Assembly: GCA_946541745.1 (NCBI GenBank)
Contig: CAMNJY010000003.1
Span: 1-47,304 of the forward strand
Direction of reading: 5' to 3'
Length of the DNA stretch: 47,304 nt
Origin: an uncultured Prevotellaceae bacterium
Lineage (GTDB): Bacteria > Bacteroidota > Bacteroidia > Bacteroidales > Bacteroidaceae
Shown one piece after another: positions 26,452-37,029 of this stretch. The number at the start of each line of letters is the position of its first letter. Position 1 is the first letter of the stretch. A program made the position numbers and the translations under genes. The notes beneath the pieces are model-generated. The model saw nothing but the letters and a program-made list of their open reading frames with translations. It had not been told where the DNA came from and ran no database searches.

Positions 26452-28911
26452 TTATTCAATGGTAACTTTGGTGCAGACGACGTTGTCGCCGTTGAGCAGG
26501 AACGAGCCGCCCCAGCCGCCAGTCGTCGTGATGTGCTCGAAGATAAAGTCGGTGACGGTGAACTCAAGGGCACCCTTGTGCTCAGAGAGGTCCCAGTTGC
26601 CGTTGTTGAAGTCGCAGCCGTCAAAAGCCGTGTTGGGGCTCCAGTGGCCGTCAACGATCTGGCAATTCCAGGCGGCATCGGTGGCGGTGATGTAGACGCG
26701 GATGGTGCTACCCACCTTCATGCCGGCAGCCAGCAGCTCGGTGCCGCCGTCGCTGAGAATCATGGGCTGCCCGCCCCAGTTGTCGGCCACGGCCTCGCCC
26801 GTCCAGACGACGGTCTCGAGACTGACGTAGTGGGTGACGGCAATCTTGGTGACGACGACGCCTTCGCCCTGCAAAATCCAGCACGTGCCCCAGTCGGTGA
26901 TTGTGGTGAGCTGCTCCTTGAGCGTGGCCGTGACGGGAATCTCGATACAGCCGTTGTGCTCGGCCAGGTTCCAGATGTTCGAATTGATGTTGTTGCCGTT
27001 GTTGAGGCCGGTGGCGGTGCCGATTTCAGCCTGTTTGCCCCAGTGCCCGTCGAAGAACTGCACCTGCCACAAGTCGTTGTAGTTGGTGAGGTAGACGCGG
27101 ATGATGTCGCCCTCCTGGAGGTCCATGTCGGCAAACATGGTCGGGTTGTTGTCGCCTTTAGCTCCCTTGCCAATCTCCCAGTTCCACGACCATCCGTCGA
27201 GGTCGGCGGCACCCGTCCATAGCACGGTGGTCACCTCGGTGTTGGGTATGAAGTCGATGGTGTAGGTGATTTCGCCGTTCGACGAAATGAGCCGTACCTT
27301 AGAGCCTTTCTTGGCCTTGTCGCTGATGGCGATGATGAGCTGGGTGCCACCCTTCACCATGACGAACTGGCAGTCATTACCGTCAATCTGTACACCCGTC
27401 AGCTTGTCGCCGTTGGCCACGGTGAGTGTCAGGCTTTCGCCGGCCTTCAGCTCGGCATCCTCGCCCGGCAGTTCGGTGGCATAGCAGAACAGCGCCTCTG
27501 TGATGTTCAGCTCAGGACCCTCAACGCTGGTGCCGTTAGCCAGCGTCAGGGTGGGCTTGCCGTTCTTGGCGTTCATAGGCACGCTGAGGCTGATGGCTTC
27601 GGCGGTGGCGTTCTCAACGTTGACGAGGTCAGAGCCGTCGCCGAACTGCACGGTCTTCACCAGGTCGAGGTCGGTACCCCGGATGGTCAGTGCACCGCCG
27701 GCGCTGACGCTGGCGTGGTCGTAACCCGTCACCGTGGGCTTCACCAGCGTGAAGGGCACAGCCACTGTAGCGCCGTTGGCCATGACCAGCAGCAGGGCTT
27801 CCTCATTAGCCGGCTCGGGCACTGTCACGGTCACCTTGTCGGCTGCAGCCTCTACGGCTACAGCGTCAGCCACGTTGCCGAACCTGATGGCGGTAACGAG
27901 GTCCATGTCGCTGCCGCTGACGGTCAGCACCTGACCGGCCTTGACGGGACTGGGCGTAGCCACGCAGTTGGATGGCTTCACGGTGACGAGTGTGCCGATG
28001 GGCATCTCGACCCCCGACTTGCAGACGAGCATAAGCTCGCCGTCGGGAGCCTCAGCGGGCAGGGTGACGCTGAGGGTCTTGCCGTCGCTGCCGACGGTAA
28101 TGTCCTTAGTAGTGCAGGCCTCTGTGAACGATACGGCCTGAACCATGTTGAGGTAGGCACCGCTGACGGTGATGGTCTCGCCGGCCTTGGCCGTTACCTC
28201 GCCCTGTGCGTCGACAGTGCGGCGCGGAGAGGCAATCTTGCTGATGGTGGGCAGGCCGACCTCCAGGGCCTTCTCGGTCTGGATAATCTGGTAGTCAAGG
28301 GCATCGCCAGCCTCGGTGTCGAGTGCGGTCAGGTCGGCGGTATAGAGCGCCAGCTTGCCGGTCTGAGCCGTCTCGGGCACCTTGACGGTGATGGCATAGC
28401 GGTCGTGGCTCGCGAAGCCCTTCTCGCCCACCACCACGTCGTCGGCGAAGGCCAGCGAGTGGATGAGGTTCAGGTAGTCGCCCTCAATCTTGATGGTCTC
28501 GCCGGGCATGGCCGAGGCGGGGCTGAAGCCCGTCACCTCGATAGGCTCCTCGAAGGCCAGCTGGCTCTTGGTGGTCAGCGTGTTGCCCTGCTTGTCGGTC
28601 AGGGTGATGAAGCCCTCGGTGGGGCCGTCCTTGGGAACGGTGACGCGAATCTCAGAGGGAATGCCCGCCTTCACGATGTCGATGGCCGTAATGGTGCTGA
28701 CGCCGGGAATGTCGACACTGGCAATCTGGTCGAGGTTGCTGCCCACGAAGCGCAGCATGCCGCCACGCATCACGGGGTTGGGGCCGTAGGCGTTGAGCGT
28801 GACGCCGCCCTGATACTGGTTGGTGTCCAGGTCGTCCTCGCCGCAGCCCGTCAGCGACAGCCCTACGAGGGCTGTCACCAACAGTGCGAATATATTCTTT
28901 AGGTTTTTCAT
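26452..28911 (-). CDS. Surface glycan-binding lipoprotein with multiple IPT/TIG domains and two tandem C-terminal beta-rich modules
   Basis: Lipobox VGLSLTGC; repeated FxGSNLDQI/IEGDYLNLIHS/VSGAYLNMVQ IPT-type units. Confidence 0.85.
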   Translation of the reverse strand: MKNLKNIFALLVTALVGLSLTGCGEDDLDTNQYQGGVTLNAYGPNPVMRGGMLRFVGSNLDQIASVDIPGVSTITAIDIVKAGIPSEIRVTVPKDGPTEGFITLTDKQGNTLTTKSQLAFEEPIEVTGFSPASAMPGETIKIEGDYLNLIHSLAFADDVVVGEKGFASHDRYAITVKVPETAQTGKLALYTADLTALDTEAGDALDYQIIQTEKALEVGLPTISKIASPRRTVDAQGEVTAKAGETITVSGAYLNMVQAVSFTEACTTKDITVGSDGKTLSVTLPAEAPDGELMLVCKSGVEMPIGTLVTVKPSNCVATPSPVKAGQVLTVSGSDMDLVTAIRFGNVADAVAVEAAADKVTVTVPEPANEEALLLVMANGATVAVPFTLVKPTVTGYDHASVSAGGALTIRGTDLDLVKTVQFGDGSDLVNVENATAEAISLSVPMNAKNGKPTLTLANGTSVEGPELNITEALFCYATELPGEDAELKAGESLTLTVANGDKLTGVQIDGNDCQFVMVKGGTQLIIAISDKAKKGSKVRLISSNGEITYTIDFIPNTEVTTVLWTGAADLDGWSWNWEIGKGAKGDNNPTMFADMDLQEGDIIRVYLTNYNDLWQVQFFDGHWGKQAEIGTATGLNNGNNINSNIWNLAEHNGCIEIPVTATLKEQLTTITDWGTCWILQGEGVVVTKIAVTHYVSLETVVWTGEAVADNWGGQPMILSDGGTELLAAGMKVGSTIRVYITATDAAWNCQIVDGHWSPNTAFDGCDFNNGNWDLSEHKGALEFTVTDFIFEHITTTGGWGGSFLLNGDNVVCTKVTIE

Positions 28912-28944
28912 ATCTGTTCTGTTTTCTTTTTTACTTGTTTACCT

Positions 28945-30339
28945 TTACTTGTTTGGCACGGCACGTATGTTGTCAATCTTGATCCACGGTGTGCAGGCCT
29001 CGCCATCGATGCCGCCACCCATGACGAAGAAGGTGAGGCTGGCAAAGTCGGCAGCCGACTTCGGGGGCACCACGCCGGTGGTGCCGCCGTCCTTGTCGTA
29101 GATGAATGCGGTCAGAGGTATGGTGACGGTTATCCACTCGTCGTTGGTGTCGAAGCTGCCCGTCTCGGTCCAGGGACGGTAGAGGGCGCGGCCATAGTTG
29201 CCCTGGCCGTTTTCGCCGTTGAACACCCAGGCGTTGGCTCCCACCACGCTGCCGCTCCAGCCGTCGATGGCGTTGCCCGAGATGGTGACGCGGTCGTAGC
29301 CCTCGAAGGCTATCTGCAGGGCACCGGACTTCCAGGGTGAAGCCTTGGGAATATACATCTCGAACTTGAGCGACATCGTCTCCCAGTTCGTGAAGTCTAC
29401 GAGCTTGTTCAGGGCGATGCCGTCGCCGGAGGTGACGTTCTGCGGGGTGTCCCACGAGCCGCACCAGTACTCGAACGAGAAGTTGCCGTCGTCCCAGCCG
29501 GCTTTCTCGTCCAGACCGGCAGTGCCGTCACCAAGCTGTACGAAGTTGCCGGTGAGCGAGGTGGCGTCGCTGGTGATGACACGGTCGTGCCAGCCGTGGT
29601 TGCCCAGGCCGGTGGCCCCGTCGAAGTCGAACATCAGGCCGCGGGTATCGCAGTACTGGAAGGGGGCCTTCGTCGTGCCGTACACCGAGGTGACGTTGAT
29701 GGGGCCTTCGACGGCGCCCTCAGGCACGGTGAACGATACCGACGAGTAGTCGGCGGCCACAGCCACGTCGGTAGCGGGCAGGTCTTCGCCGGCGGCATTC
29801 TTGAAGTTCACGGTCAGCGGTGTGTTCGGGTCGTCAATGATGTAGCTGCCATAGATGGTAGCCGTGCTGCCGACGGGGGCGTACTCGCACGACATGGAGA
29901 CGATGGTCGGTGCGGAGATGATGACCTTGAAGTCGACGGCCACGGTGTCCTTGTCGTTGGTGATGAGGTACATCTTGTCGCTCACCTCGCTGGGCACTGA
30001 GCCCGGCACGTTGACGATGAGCGAGTTGTCGCTGATGTAGCTTGTGTTGAGATTGGCCTTCAGGTCGTTGAAGTAAATCTCGACGATGCTGCGCAGGTTG
30101 TCGCCTACGAGGCAGAGCGTGCTCGACGGGTAGGCACTTTCCACCAGCTCGCCGTTGGTGTACTTCGTGTCTTCGTCGTCCTGCTGTCCCACGACCTCGC
30201 TGCTTAGGCAGCGTATGTAGTTCACCGTCGGCCGCCCGTCGGCAATCTCGTATTTGTCAGGCTCGTCCTTGCAGGCGGTGAACCCTATGGTGCAGGCGGC
30301 CATCGACAGGATAAGTATGCTGTTGAAATGCTTTTTCAT
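28945..30339 (-). CDS. Surface glycan-binding protein (IPT/TIG, SusE-position)
   Basis: Lipoprotein signal IGFTAC; IPT-like repeats; C-terminal galactose-binding-like domain. Confidence 0.82.
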   Translation of the reverse strand: MKKHFNSILILSMAACTIGFTACKDEPDKYEIADGRPTVNYIRCLSSEVVGQQDDEDTKYTNGELVESAYPSSTLCLVGDNLRSIVEIYFNDLKANLNTSYISDNSLIVNVPGSVPSEVSDKMYLITNDKDTVAVDFKVIISAPTIVSMSCEYAPVGSTATIYGSYIIDDPNTPLTVNFKNAAGEDLPATDVAVAADYSSVSFTVPEGAVEGPINVTSVYGTTKAPFQYCDTRGLMFDFDGATGLGNHGWHDRVITSDATSLTGNFVQLGDGTAGLDEKAGWDDGNFSFEYWCGSWDTPQNVTSGDGIALNKLVDFTNWETMSLKFEMYIPKASPWKSGALQIAFEGYDRVTISGNAIDGWSGSVVGANAWVFNGENGQGNYGRALYRPWTETGSFDTNDEWITVTIPLTAFIYDKDGGTTGVVPPKSAADFASLTFFVMGGGIDGEACTPWIKIDNIRAVPNK

Positions 30340-30360
30340 AATCTTGCAATGTTTTAGGAG

Positions 30361-32151
30361 TTAGTAGCTGTAGGTAGAACGTACGTCGACGTGGATACCG
30401 TCCACATTGGAGCCTAAGTTGGCGTTGAACACCACGTCCTCGCTGGGGAACGGCATGAAGAAGTACTTCTTGCCGGTGTCGGGGTCGGTCTTCATCAGTG
30501 AGTTCACCGTGGGCTTGGCCGTCTGGTCGTCATAGACGATGCCGCCGGGCCATGCACCCGTCTGGTAGTAGGTGCGGTAGGCGTCGCTGACGTTCCACAG
30601 GGCGTTGCGCTTCTGGTTCATCAGTTCGTTGACGCAGAAGTCGGGGTCGTAGTAGCTCACGCGGACGAAGTCGTACCAGCGGTCGCCCTCCATGGCCAGT
30701 TCCAGGCGGCGCTCCTTCCAGACGTCGCTCCACGACAGCGAAGTGGGATACTCATAGTTGGGCACGGCGCGGTGGCGCACGGCGTAGAAGGCGTCGAGGG
30801 CGTCCTTGTTGGTGGTGGTGGCGCGGTTGGCACCCAGCATGGCCTCGGCGTAAACCAGATAGACGTCAGACAGGCGCAGGATGTGGGTGGCCAGGCTGTA
30901 GGACATGCGCGAGGCGTTGTGGCCGGTGCCCGTCACGTGGTCGTAGTCGTCGCCGTAGAGGTGCTTCACGGTGTTGGAACCGGTGGCCGACTGGCAGACT
31001 ATCTGTCCGTCGGTGACCTGGACGGAGGGGTTGTACACGTCGTCGAAGATAAACTTCAGGTAGTCGAAACCACGCTGGCCGCCCCCCATGTCGTGATCCT
31101 GCCAGAAGTATTCGTACTTGAAGCCCGGCAGCATCATTGTGGCCTTCAGACGGGTGTCGACGTTGTTGATCCACGTGTCGGGCGACTGTGTGGTCAGGTC
31201 AACGCCGAAAGCGTTCTGCAGGTCGACGGAGATGCCGTTCCAGCCCCCCCAGAGGTCGCCGAACTCGTCGAAGCCGTTGGCCATAAGGTCGCTCTGCAGG
31301 GTGTTCTGTGCCGTCCACTCGCCGTTGATGCAGCTCCAGCGGAAGGCGATGAGGCTCTCCTCGCTCTTGTTGTTCTGCAGGCGGAAGACGTCGCTGTAGT
31401 TAGGCAGCAGGCTGCGTCCGGAGTTGTCGATGACGTCCTTGGCATACTTGGCAGCGTTCTGCAGGTCTTCGCTGCTGAGCTGTCCCGTCACGCCGGCCTT
31501 GGTCAGGTAGACCTTGGCCAGCAGGCCCTCGGCCGAGTAGTAGTCTATGCGGCCCTTCTCCAACGGGGTCTTGGGCAGTATGCGCATGGCCTCCTCCAGG
31601 GTCATGACGATGTACTCGTAGACATCGGCACGCTTCACCTTCTGAGCCGTGCTGTAGGTGCCGGCAGCCAGTTCCTCGGAGGTGTTGTGTACAATGGGTA
31701 TGTCGCCGAACGAGCGTACCAGGAAGAAGTAGGCCATGGCCTTCCACGTCAGGCACTCGCCCATGCACTGGTTCTTGACAGCCTCGCTGGCCGAGCTGGC
31801 CTTCAGGTAGTCATAGACGGTGTTGCAGTGGGCGATGACGGCCCAGAGCGAGTACGACATGTTGATGAGGTCCTGGTCGGAGCCGTTCAGCGTGAACGAC
31901 ATGTAGGGTGAGCTGCCCCAGTAGTAGTTGCCCGAGAACACCTCGCCCACCTTGATGAAGCCGCGCTGGAAGTCGTACCAGGGCGAGTTGTACAGGTAGG
32001 CTGTTCCGGCCAGGCACTGGGCGTCGGTCTTGTAGTATCCGTCGGCCACGTAGTTGTCCTCGGTCGGCTTGTCCAGGTATTTCTCGCATGAGGTCATACC
32101 CAGTGTCAGCAGCGAGGCAACGGCCATATATTTGATGCTTGATAGTTTCAT
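30361..32151 (-). CDS. RagB/SusD family outer-membrane lipoprotein
   Basis: LLTLGMTSCEKYLDKPTEDNY; ETYLVYAEA-like LSDVYLVYAEAMLGAN; WSDVWKERRLELAMEGDRWYDFVR. Start set at the signal-peptide Met. Confidence 0.95.
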   Translation of the reverse strand: MKLSSIKYMAVASLLTLGMTSCEKYLDKPTEDNYVADGYYKTDAQCLAGTAYLYNSPWYDFQRGFIKVGEVFSGNYYWGSSPYMSFTLNGSDQDLINMSYSLWAVIAHCNTVYDYLKASSASEAVKNQCMGECLTWKAMAYFFLVRSFGDIPIVHNTSEELAAGTYSTAQKVKRADVYEYIVMTLEEAMRILPKTPLEKGRIDYYSAEGLLAKVYLTKAGVTGQLSSEDLQNAAKYAKDVIDNSGRSLLPNYSDVFRLQNNKSEESLIAFRWSCINGEWTAQNTLQSDLMANGFDEFGDLWGGWNGISVDLQNAFGVDLTTQSPDTWINNVDTRLKATMMLPGFKYEYFWQDHDMGGGQRGFDYLKFIFDDVYNPSVQVTDGQIVCQSATGSNTVKHLYGDDYDHVTGTGHNASRMSYSLATHILRLSDVYLVYAEAMLGANRATTTNKDALDAFYAVRHRAVPNYEYPTSLSWSDVWKERRLELAMEGDRWYDFVRVSYYDPDFCVNELMNQKRNALWNVSDAYRTYYQTGAWPGGIVYDDQTAKPTVNSLMKTDPDTGKKYFFMPFPSEDVVFNANLGSNVDGIHVDVRSTYSY

Positions 32152-32196
32152 AACCTTATATATATTTATATTAGTGTGCTTCATTTTGATTATCAC

Positions 32197-35100
32197 TTAG
32201 AACGAGACATTCAGGCCGAACGAGTAGGTTGTGGGCGAGGGGTAGCGTCCGTTGTCGAGTCCGAAGACGTTGGCCGACTGTGTGCTGGCGCCGATTTCGG
32301 GGTCATAGCCGTCGTAGCCGGTGATGGTGACCAGGTTCTGGATGTTGGTGTACACGCGCAGGCTCTCCAGTCCCAGGCTCTTGATCATCTTCTTTGGGAA
32401 GGTGTAGCCCAGCGAGATGTTCTTCAGGCGGATGTATGAGCCGTCCTCTATGTAGCGGTCGCTCCAGCGGTCGTTGTCGTTGGGGTCGCCTAAGCTCAGA
32501 CGCGGCATGCTGGTGCCGGCGTTCTGCACCCTGATGTTGGTGATGTCGTCGTACCAGTGCCAGATGAGCTGACCGTCGCCGCGGTCGACACCGGCCGAGT
32601 AGTCCTTGTTGGCATCGATGGGAACGAGGAGGGCGCGGTCGTTGACGTCCTTCAGCTGGTTGGTCCACGAGGAGTTCATGTGTGTCAGCTTCATCTTGGT
32701 GTAGTTACCCACCTTGTTGCCGTAAGAGCCGTTGATGAAGATTGACAGGTCGAAATTCTTGTAGCGGAAGGTGTTGGTGAAGCCGAAGGTGTACTTGGGC
32801 AGCGGCGAACCGATATTGGTACGGTCGTTCTCGTCGATGATGCCGTCGCCGTTGAGGTCCTTGTACTTGATGTCGCCCACCCACACGTTGCTGTTGCGTG
32901 CCCACACGCCGTTCGACGAGTAGCTGCTGGGCTTCGGCGACGACTCGATGTCGGCCAGGTCCTGATAGATACCGTCGGTGACGTAGCCGTAGAACGAGTA
33001 GAGGCTCTCGCCCACGCGGGTCAGGCTCACCAGGTCCGACCACTGGCCGTAGCCCGGCAGTGGCACGTCGCTGGCTGAGTTGCCGGTAAGTTTCACCAGC
33101 TTGTTCTTGTTGAACGAGATCTGGAACTCGGCGTCCCATTCAAACTTGCCTATCAGCGGGTGGGTGTTCAGCGTGATTTCTACACCCGTGTTGCGGATGG
33201 TGCCATAGTTGCCCCAGGGTGCTTCCAGCTTCGACGAGGCGTTGCCCTGTGTACCCATGGTGGAGGGTAGCTTCAGCTCCATCAGCATGTCCTTCGACTC
33301 CTTGCGATACCAGTCGATGACCAGGTTGATACGGTCTTTGAAGAAGCCTAAGTCGAGACCAACGTTCCACTGCTCCTGGCTCTCCCACTGCACGCTGGTG
33401 TTGGCAATGTTGGCCGGGCGGTAGCCCTTGCCCAGGTCGCTGGTCATGGTCGAGAGCGACACGCCCCACTTGTAGCCGCCGATGCTGGCGTTACCGGTCT
33501 GTCCCCAGCCCACACGCAGCTTACCGTTGCTGATGACGTTCTCCAGGGGCTTGAAGAACTGCTCGTTGTTGAAGCGCCATGAGGCAGCTACCGAGTGGAA
33601 GCCGGCCCATCGGTTCTCGGGGCCGAAGTTCGACGAGCCGTCGTATCGGTAGGTGTAGGTGGCGTTGTAGCGGTTGTCGTAGCTATAGGTCCATCGGGTG
33701 AAGAACGAGGCCATCGACGACGAGCCGAAGCCTGCATTGATGGTGGGCACGTCGGCACCCAGCTTGGGGTTCTTCACGTCGTTGGAGGGCAGGCCCGTGT
33801 TGGCAGACGACACGAAGTCGTATTTCGACTCCCAGCACTCCTGTCCCAGCATGGCCGTCACCGAGTGCTTCTCGGCGAAGGTGTTGCTGTAGGTCAGGTA
33901 GTTCTTGAACTGCAGGAACGTGCTTGAGTTCTTCTGCAGCGAGCTGCTGTTCTTCTGGACGTAGTAGTTGGGCAGGTTCACCGTGGGCTCCCAGCGGTCG
34001 CCCTTGCTCCAGTTCAGGTCGAAGCCCACCTCGGTGTGCCACACCAGGTGTTTGACGGGTGTAACCTCGAAGAACACGTTGCCGTTCATCTTCTGTCGGT
34101 TCAGCAGGATGTCCTTCATCTTGGCCATGGCAATGGGGTTGGGGTTGGTGGACCCTTCCGACGATACAGAGGTGTACTCGCCGTTGACGTCGTAGATAGG
34201 TATGTTGGGCGTGGTGGTCAGCGAGTAGCCTATGAGGCCCTCGTCGCCGTCGGCCAGCTTCAGGTCGTCGTTGGTCTCTGAGTAGCTGATGCTGGCACCC
34301 ATCTTCAGCCACGACTTGAGCTGGGCGTCGAGGTTGGCGCGGAAGTTCAGACGGTCGAACTTAGAGCCGATGATGGTACCCTCCTGGTTCATGTAGCCGG
34401 CCGAGGCGTAGTACTGCACCTTCTCGGTACCGCCCTGCACGTTCACCTGGTGAGAGTGCTGGATGGCCGTCTGGAAGATGGCGTCCTGCCAGTTGGTACC
34501 CTTGCCTAACAGCGAGGGGTCGCTCATCGAGGCACTGGGGTTCTGCACCTCGCCCTGGGCCACGAAGCCGTTATAGTAGTCGGCATACTCGCGCAGGTTC
34601 ATCATGTCGAGACGCTTGGTCTGGCGGTTGACGGCCACCATGCCGTTGTATGAGAATTTGGCATCGCCGGCCTTGCCGTGCTTGGTGGTGATGAGCACCA
34701 CGCCGTTAGCACCCTGAGCGCCGTAGATGGCCGTTGCGGAGGCGTCTTTCAGGATTTCCATCGACACGATGTCGGCAGGGTCGATGGTCGACAGGGGCGA
34801 GATGGTCGACACCGTGCCGTTGCCCAGTGCGTCGCCCAGGCCGTAGTCGTAAGCCGTGGCGCCGCCGCTCTGCACAATGACACCGTCGATGACGTAGAGC
34901 GGCTCGGCGTTGGCATTGATGGTAGCCGTACCGCGAACGCGGATGGACGACGACGAGCCGGGGGCACCGGAGGTCTGCACAGCGGTCACACCGGCGGCGC
35001 GGCCCTGCAGCGACTGGTCGAGCGAGGTGATGATGGAGCCTTTCATGGCATTTTCGCCCAAGGAGACAGAGGCGCCCGAGATGTCGCTCTTCTTCATCGT

Positions 35101-35487
35101 ACCGTAACCGACGACCACCACCTCGTCGAGCACCTTCTTGTCCTCTTCGAGGGTGATGTCATACGCGTTGCGTGCGTCGGTCTTCACCTCCTTGGTCACG
35201 TAGCCGATGTAGGAGATGACGAGGGTGGCTCCGGGCTTGACGTTCAGCGTGAACTTGCCGTCGAAGTCGGTGGCGGCTCCGGTGGATGTGCCTTTCACTA
35301 ACACGCTGGCACCAATGATGGGACCCATGGCGTCCGATACAGTACCCGTGATTTTCTTTGTTGCCTGCTGCTGCTCCAATGGCAGTGGGGAGTGTCCTCC
35401 GCCAGCAAGCGCCTGCGGTGATATGCCCAACAAGGTTATTGAGCACACTCCAGCAAGAATCTTTTCTTTACTGCAATTTAGATTCAT
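32197..35487 (-). CDS. SusC/RagA family TonB-dependent receptor
   Basis: Carboxypeptidase-like domain (ITGTVSDAMGPIIGASVLVKGT), plug VVVGYGTMKKSDISGA, GANGVVLITTK, beta-barrel. Confidence 0.97.
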   Translation of the reverse strand: MNLNCSKEKILAGVCSITLLGISPQALAGGGHSPLPLEQQQATKKITGTVSDAMGPIIGASVLVKGTSTGAATDFDGKFTLNVKPGATLVISYIGYVTKEVKTDARNAYDITLEEDKKVLDEVVVVGYGTMKKSDISGASVSLGENAMKGSIITSLDQSLQGRAAGVTAVQTSGAPGSSSSIRVRGTATINANAEPLYVIDGVIVQSGGATAYDYGLGDALGNGTVSTISPLSTIDPADIVSMEILKDASATAIYGAQGANGVVLITTKHGKAGDAKFSYNGMVAVNRQTKRLDMMNLREYADYYNGFVAQGEVQNPSASMSDPSLLGKGTNWQDAIFQTAIQHSHQVNVQGGTEKVQYYASAGYMNQEGTIIGSKFDRLNFRANLDAQLKSWLKMGASISYSETNDDLKLADGDEGLIGYSLTTTPNIPIYDVNGEYTSVSSEGSTNPNPIAMAKMKDILLNRQKMNGNVFFEVTPVKHLVWHTEVGFDLNWSKGDRWEPTVNLPNYYVQKNSSSLQKNSSTFLQFKNYLTYSNTFAEKHSVTAMLGQECWESKYDFVSSANTGLPSNDVKNPKLGADVPTINAGFGSSSMASFFTRWTYSYDNRYNATYTYRYDGSSNFGPENRWAGFHSVAASWRFNNEQFFKPLENVISNGKLRVGWGQTGNASIGGYKWGVSLSTMTSDLGKGYRPANIANTSVQWESQEQWNVGLDLGFFKDRINLVIDWYRKESKDMLMELKLPSTMGTQGNASSKLEAPWGNYGTIRNTGVEITLNTHPLIGKFEWDAEFQISFNKNKLVKLTGNSASDVPLPGYGQWSDLVSLTRVGESLYSFYGYVTDGIYQDLADIESSPKPSSYSSNGVWARNSNVWVGDIKYKDLNGDGIIDENDRTNIGSPLPKYTFGFTNTFRYKNFDLSIFINGSYGNKVGNYTKMKLTHMNSSWTNQLKDVNDRALLVPIDANKDYSAGVDRGDGQLIWHWYDDITNIRVQNAGTSMPRLSLGDPNDNDRWSDRYIEDGSYIRLKNISLGYTFPKKMIKSLGLESLRVYTNIQNLVTITGYDGYDPEIGASTQSANVFGLDNGRYPSPTTYSFGLNVSF

Positions 35488-35556
35488 ACATTTTTAAAAT
35501 TTGTTATTATAGTTATAAATTAGTACTTTAAAGTTATAGGTTTTTAAAAACTGCTG

Positions 35557-35583
35557 CAAAGTTATGAAAAAATATTGAAACAA
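35557..35583 (-). promoter_or_regulatory. Promoter for susC (minus-strand TAACTTTG with TTG -33)
   Basis: Plus-strand caaagtta at 35557-35564, caa at 35581-35583. Confidence 0.55.
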
Positions 35584-35682
35584 TACGGTATTTTTTTGCC
35601 AGAAACTGATACTTTGTTGCCAAAAGCCCTCTTTTGCTGGTTAGAAAGCGTCAAAGTGTATAAGATAGGCAAAAAAGTATCA

Positions 35683-35711
35683 TTGTTTTCGTGAAAAAAT
35701 GTCTAACTTTG
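35683..35711 (+). promoter_or_regulatory. Promoter for the CE7-GH26-GH130 operon (TTG ... TAACTTTG)
   Basis: TTG 35683-35685, TAACTTTG 35704-35711. Confidence 0.55.
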
Positions 35712-35744
35712 CAACGTCAAAACCAAAATTAAAACTCTGAAACG

Positions 35745-37025
35745 ATGAAAAAACTTCTTTTTCTGCTGTTTGGCTTGCTGACACTTCTGCCCGTGTCAGC
35801 CCAGATAAATGGTAAGAACATTGTCGTCATGGTGCAGCCCGACCATAAGGACTGGAACTACCGTGTGGGCGAGAAGGCCCGCTTCACGGTCAGCGTGCTG
35901 AAGTCATCCACTTTATTAAATAATGTGGAGGTGACATACGAGGCCGGGCCTGAGATGTATCCCGATGTGAAGAAGACCACCGTGCTGAAGGACGGTACGA
36001 TGACCTGGACGGGCACCATGCGTCAGCCCGGCTTCTACCGGCTGAAGGTGGTGGCCAAGGTCGGCGGCAAGGAGTATGACGGTGCCTGTACGGCGGCCTT
36101 CTCGCCTGAGCAGCTGAAACCTACCACGACAGAGCCTCAGGACTTTGACGCCTTCTGGACAAAGACGCTGGAGGAAGCCCGCTGGACCTCGCTCAGCCCG
36201 CAGCGCACGTTGCTGCCCGAGCGTTCCAGTGAGGACGTGAACGTCTACCAGGTCAGTTTCCAGAACCTGCGCTGGGGCTCGCGCACCTACGGCATCCTGT
36301 CGGTGCCTGCCAGGCCCGGACGCTATCCTGCCCTGCTGCGCGTGCCGGGAGCCGGTGTGCGTCCCTACAGCGGCGACACCTATACCGCGCCCACCAAGGC
36401 CATCGTCCTCGAAATAGGCATCCATGGCGTGGACGTCACCCAGCCGCAGGCTTTCTACGACAATCTGATGAACGGTGCTCTCAACAATTACTGGAACTTC
36501 GGCATGGACGACCGCAACCAGTGCTACTACAAGCGCGTCATCGTGGGCTGTGTACGGGCGGTCGACTACATCGCCTCGCTGCCTGAGTGGGATGGCAAGA
36601 CCATCGGCGTGACAGGCAGCAGCCAGGGGGGCTTCCTGTCGTACGTTACCGCCGCGCTCGACCAGCGCGTCACCTTCGTGGCGGCTGTCCATCCGGCCCT
36701 CTGCGACCATACGGCCTCGCTGCAGGGCGTGGCCTGCGGCTGGCCCCACTACTTCTACTTGAACAAGGGCAAGGGCGCTGAGCGGCAGATAGAAACCTCG
36801 CGCTACTATGACGGCGTCAACTTCGCGCGCCGCATCAAGTGTCCCACCTGGGTGTCGTTCGGCTATAACGACGACGTGGTGCCGCCGACAACGGCCTACG
36901 CCACCTATAACACGCTGACCTGCCCCAAGACCCTCAGCGTCTATCAGCAGACGGCCCACTTCTGGTATCAGGAGCAGTGGGACGAGTGGCTCAGCTGGAT
37001 GAGAAAACAAATGAATGTGGAGTAG
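35745..37025 (+). CDS. CE7/AXE1-type acetyl esterase
   Basis: Signal peptide; GVTGSSQGGFLSYVTAALD nucleophile motif; QTAHFWYQEQW His region. Confidence 0.88.
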   Translation: MKKLLFLLFGLLTLLPVSAQINGKNIVVMVQPDHKDWNYRVGEKARFTVSVLKSSTLLNNVEVTYEAGPEMYPDVKKTTVLKDGTMTWTGTMRQPGFYRLKVVAKVGGKEYDGACTAAFSPEQLKPTTTEPQDFDAFWTKTLEEARWTSLSPQRTLLPERSSEDVNVYQVSFQNLRWGSRTYGILSVPARPGRYPALLRVPGAGVRPYSGDTYTAPTKAIVLEIGIHGVDVTQPQAFYDNLMNGALNNYWNFGMDDRNQCYYKRVIVGCVRAVDYIASLPEWDGKTIGVTGSSQGGFLSYVTAALDQRVTFVAAVHPALCDHTASLQGVACGWPHYFYLNKGKGAERQIETSRYYDGVNFARRIKCPTWVSFGYNDDVVPPTTAYATYNTLTCPKTLSVYQQTAHFWYQEQWDEWLSWMRKQMNVE

Positions 37026-37029
37026 AACG

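Noticed and set aside
27715-28902. 395-aa plus-strand ORF opposite the IPT protein
   Set aside because: Antisense shadow; no motifs, opposite a well-supported lipoprotein gene.
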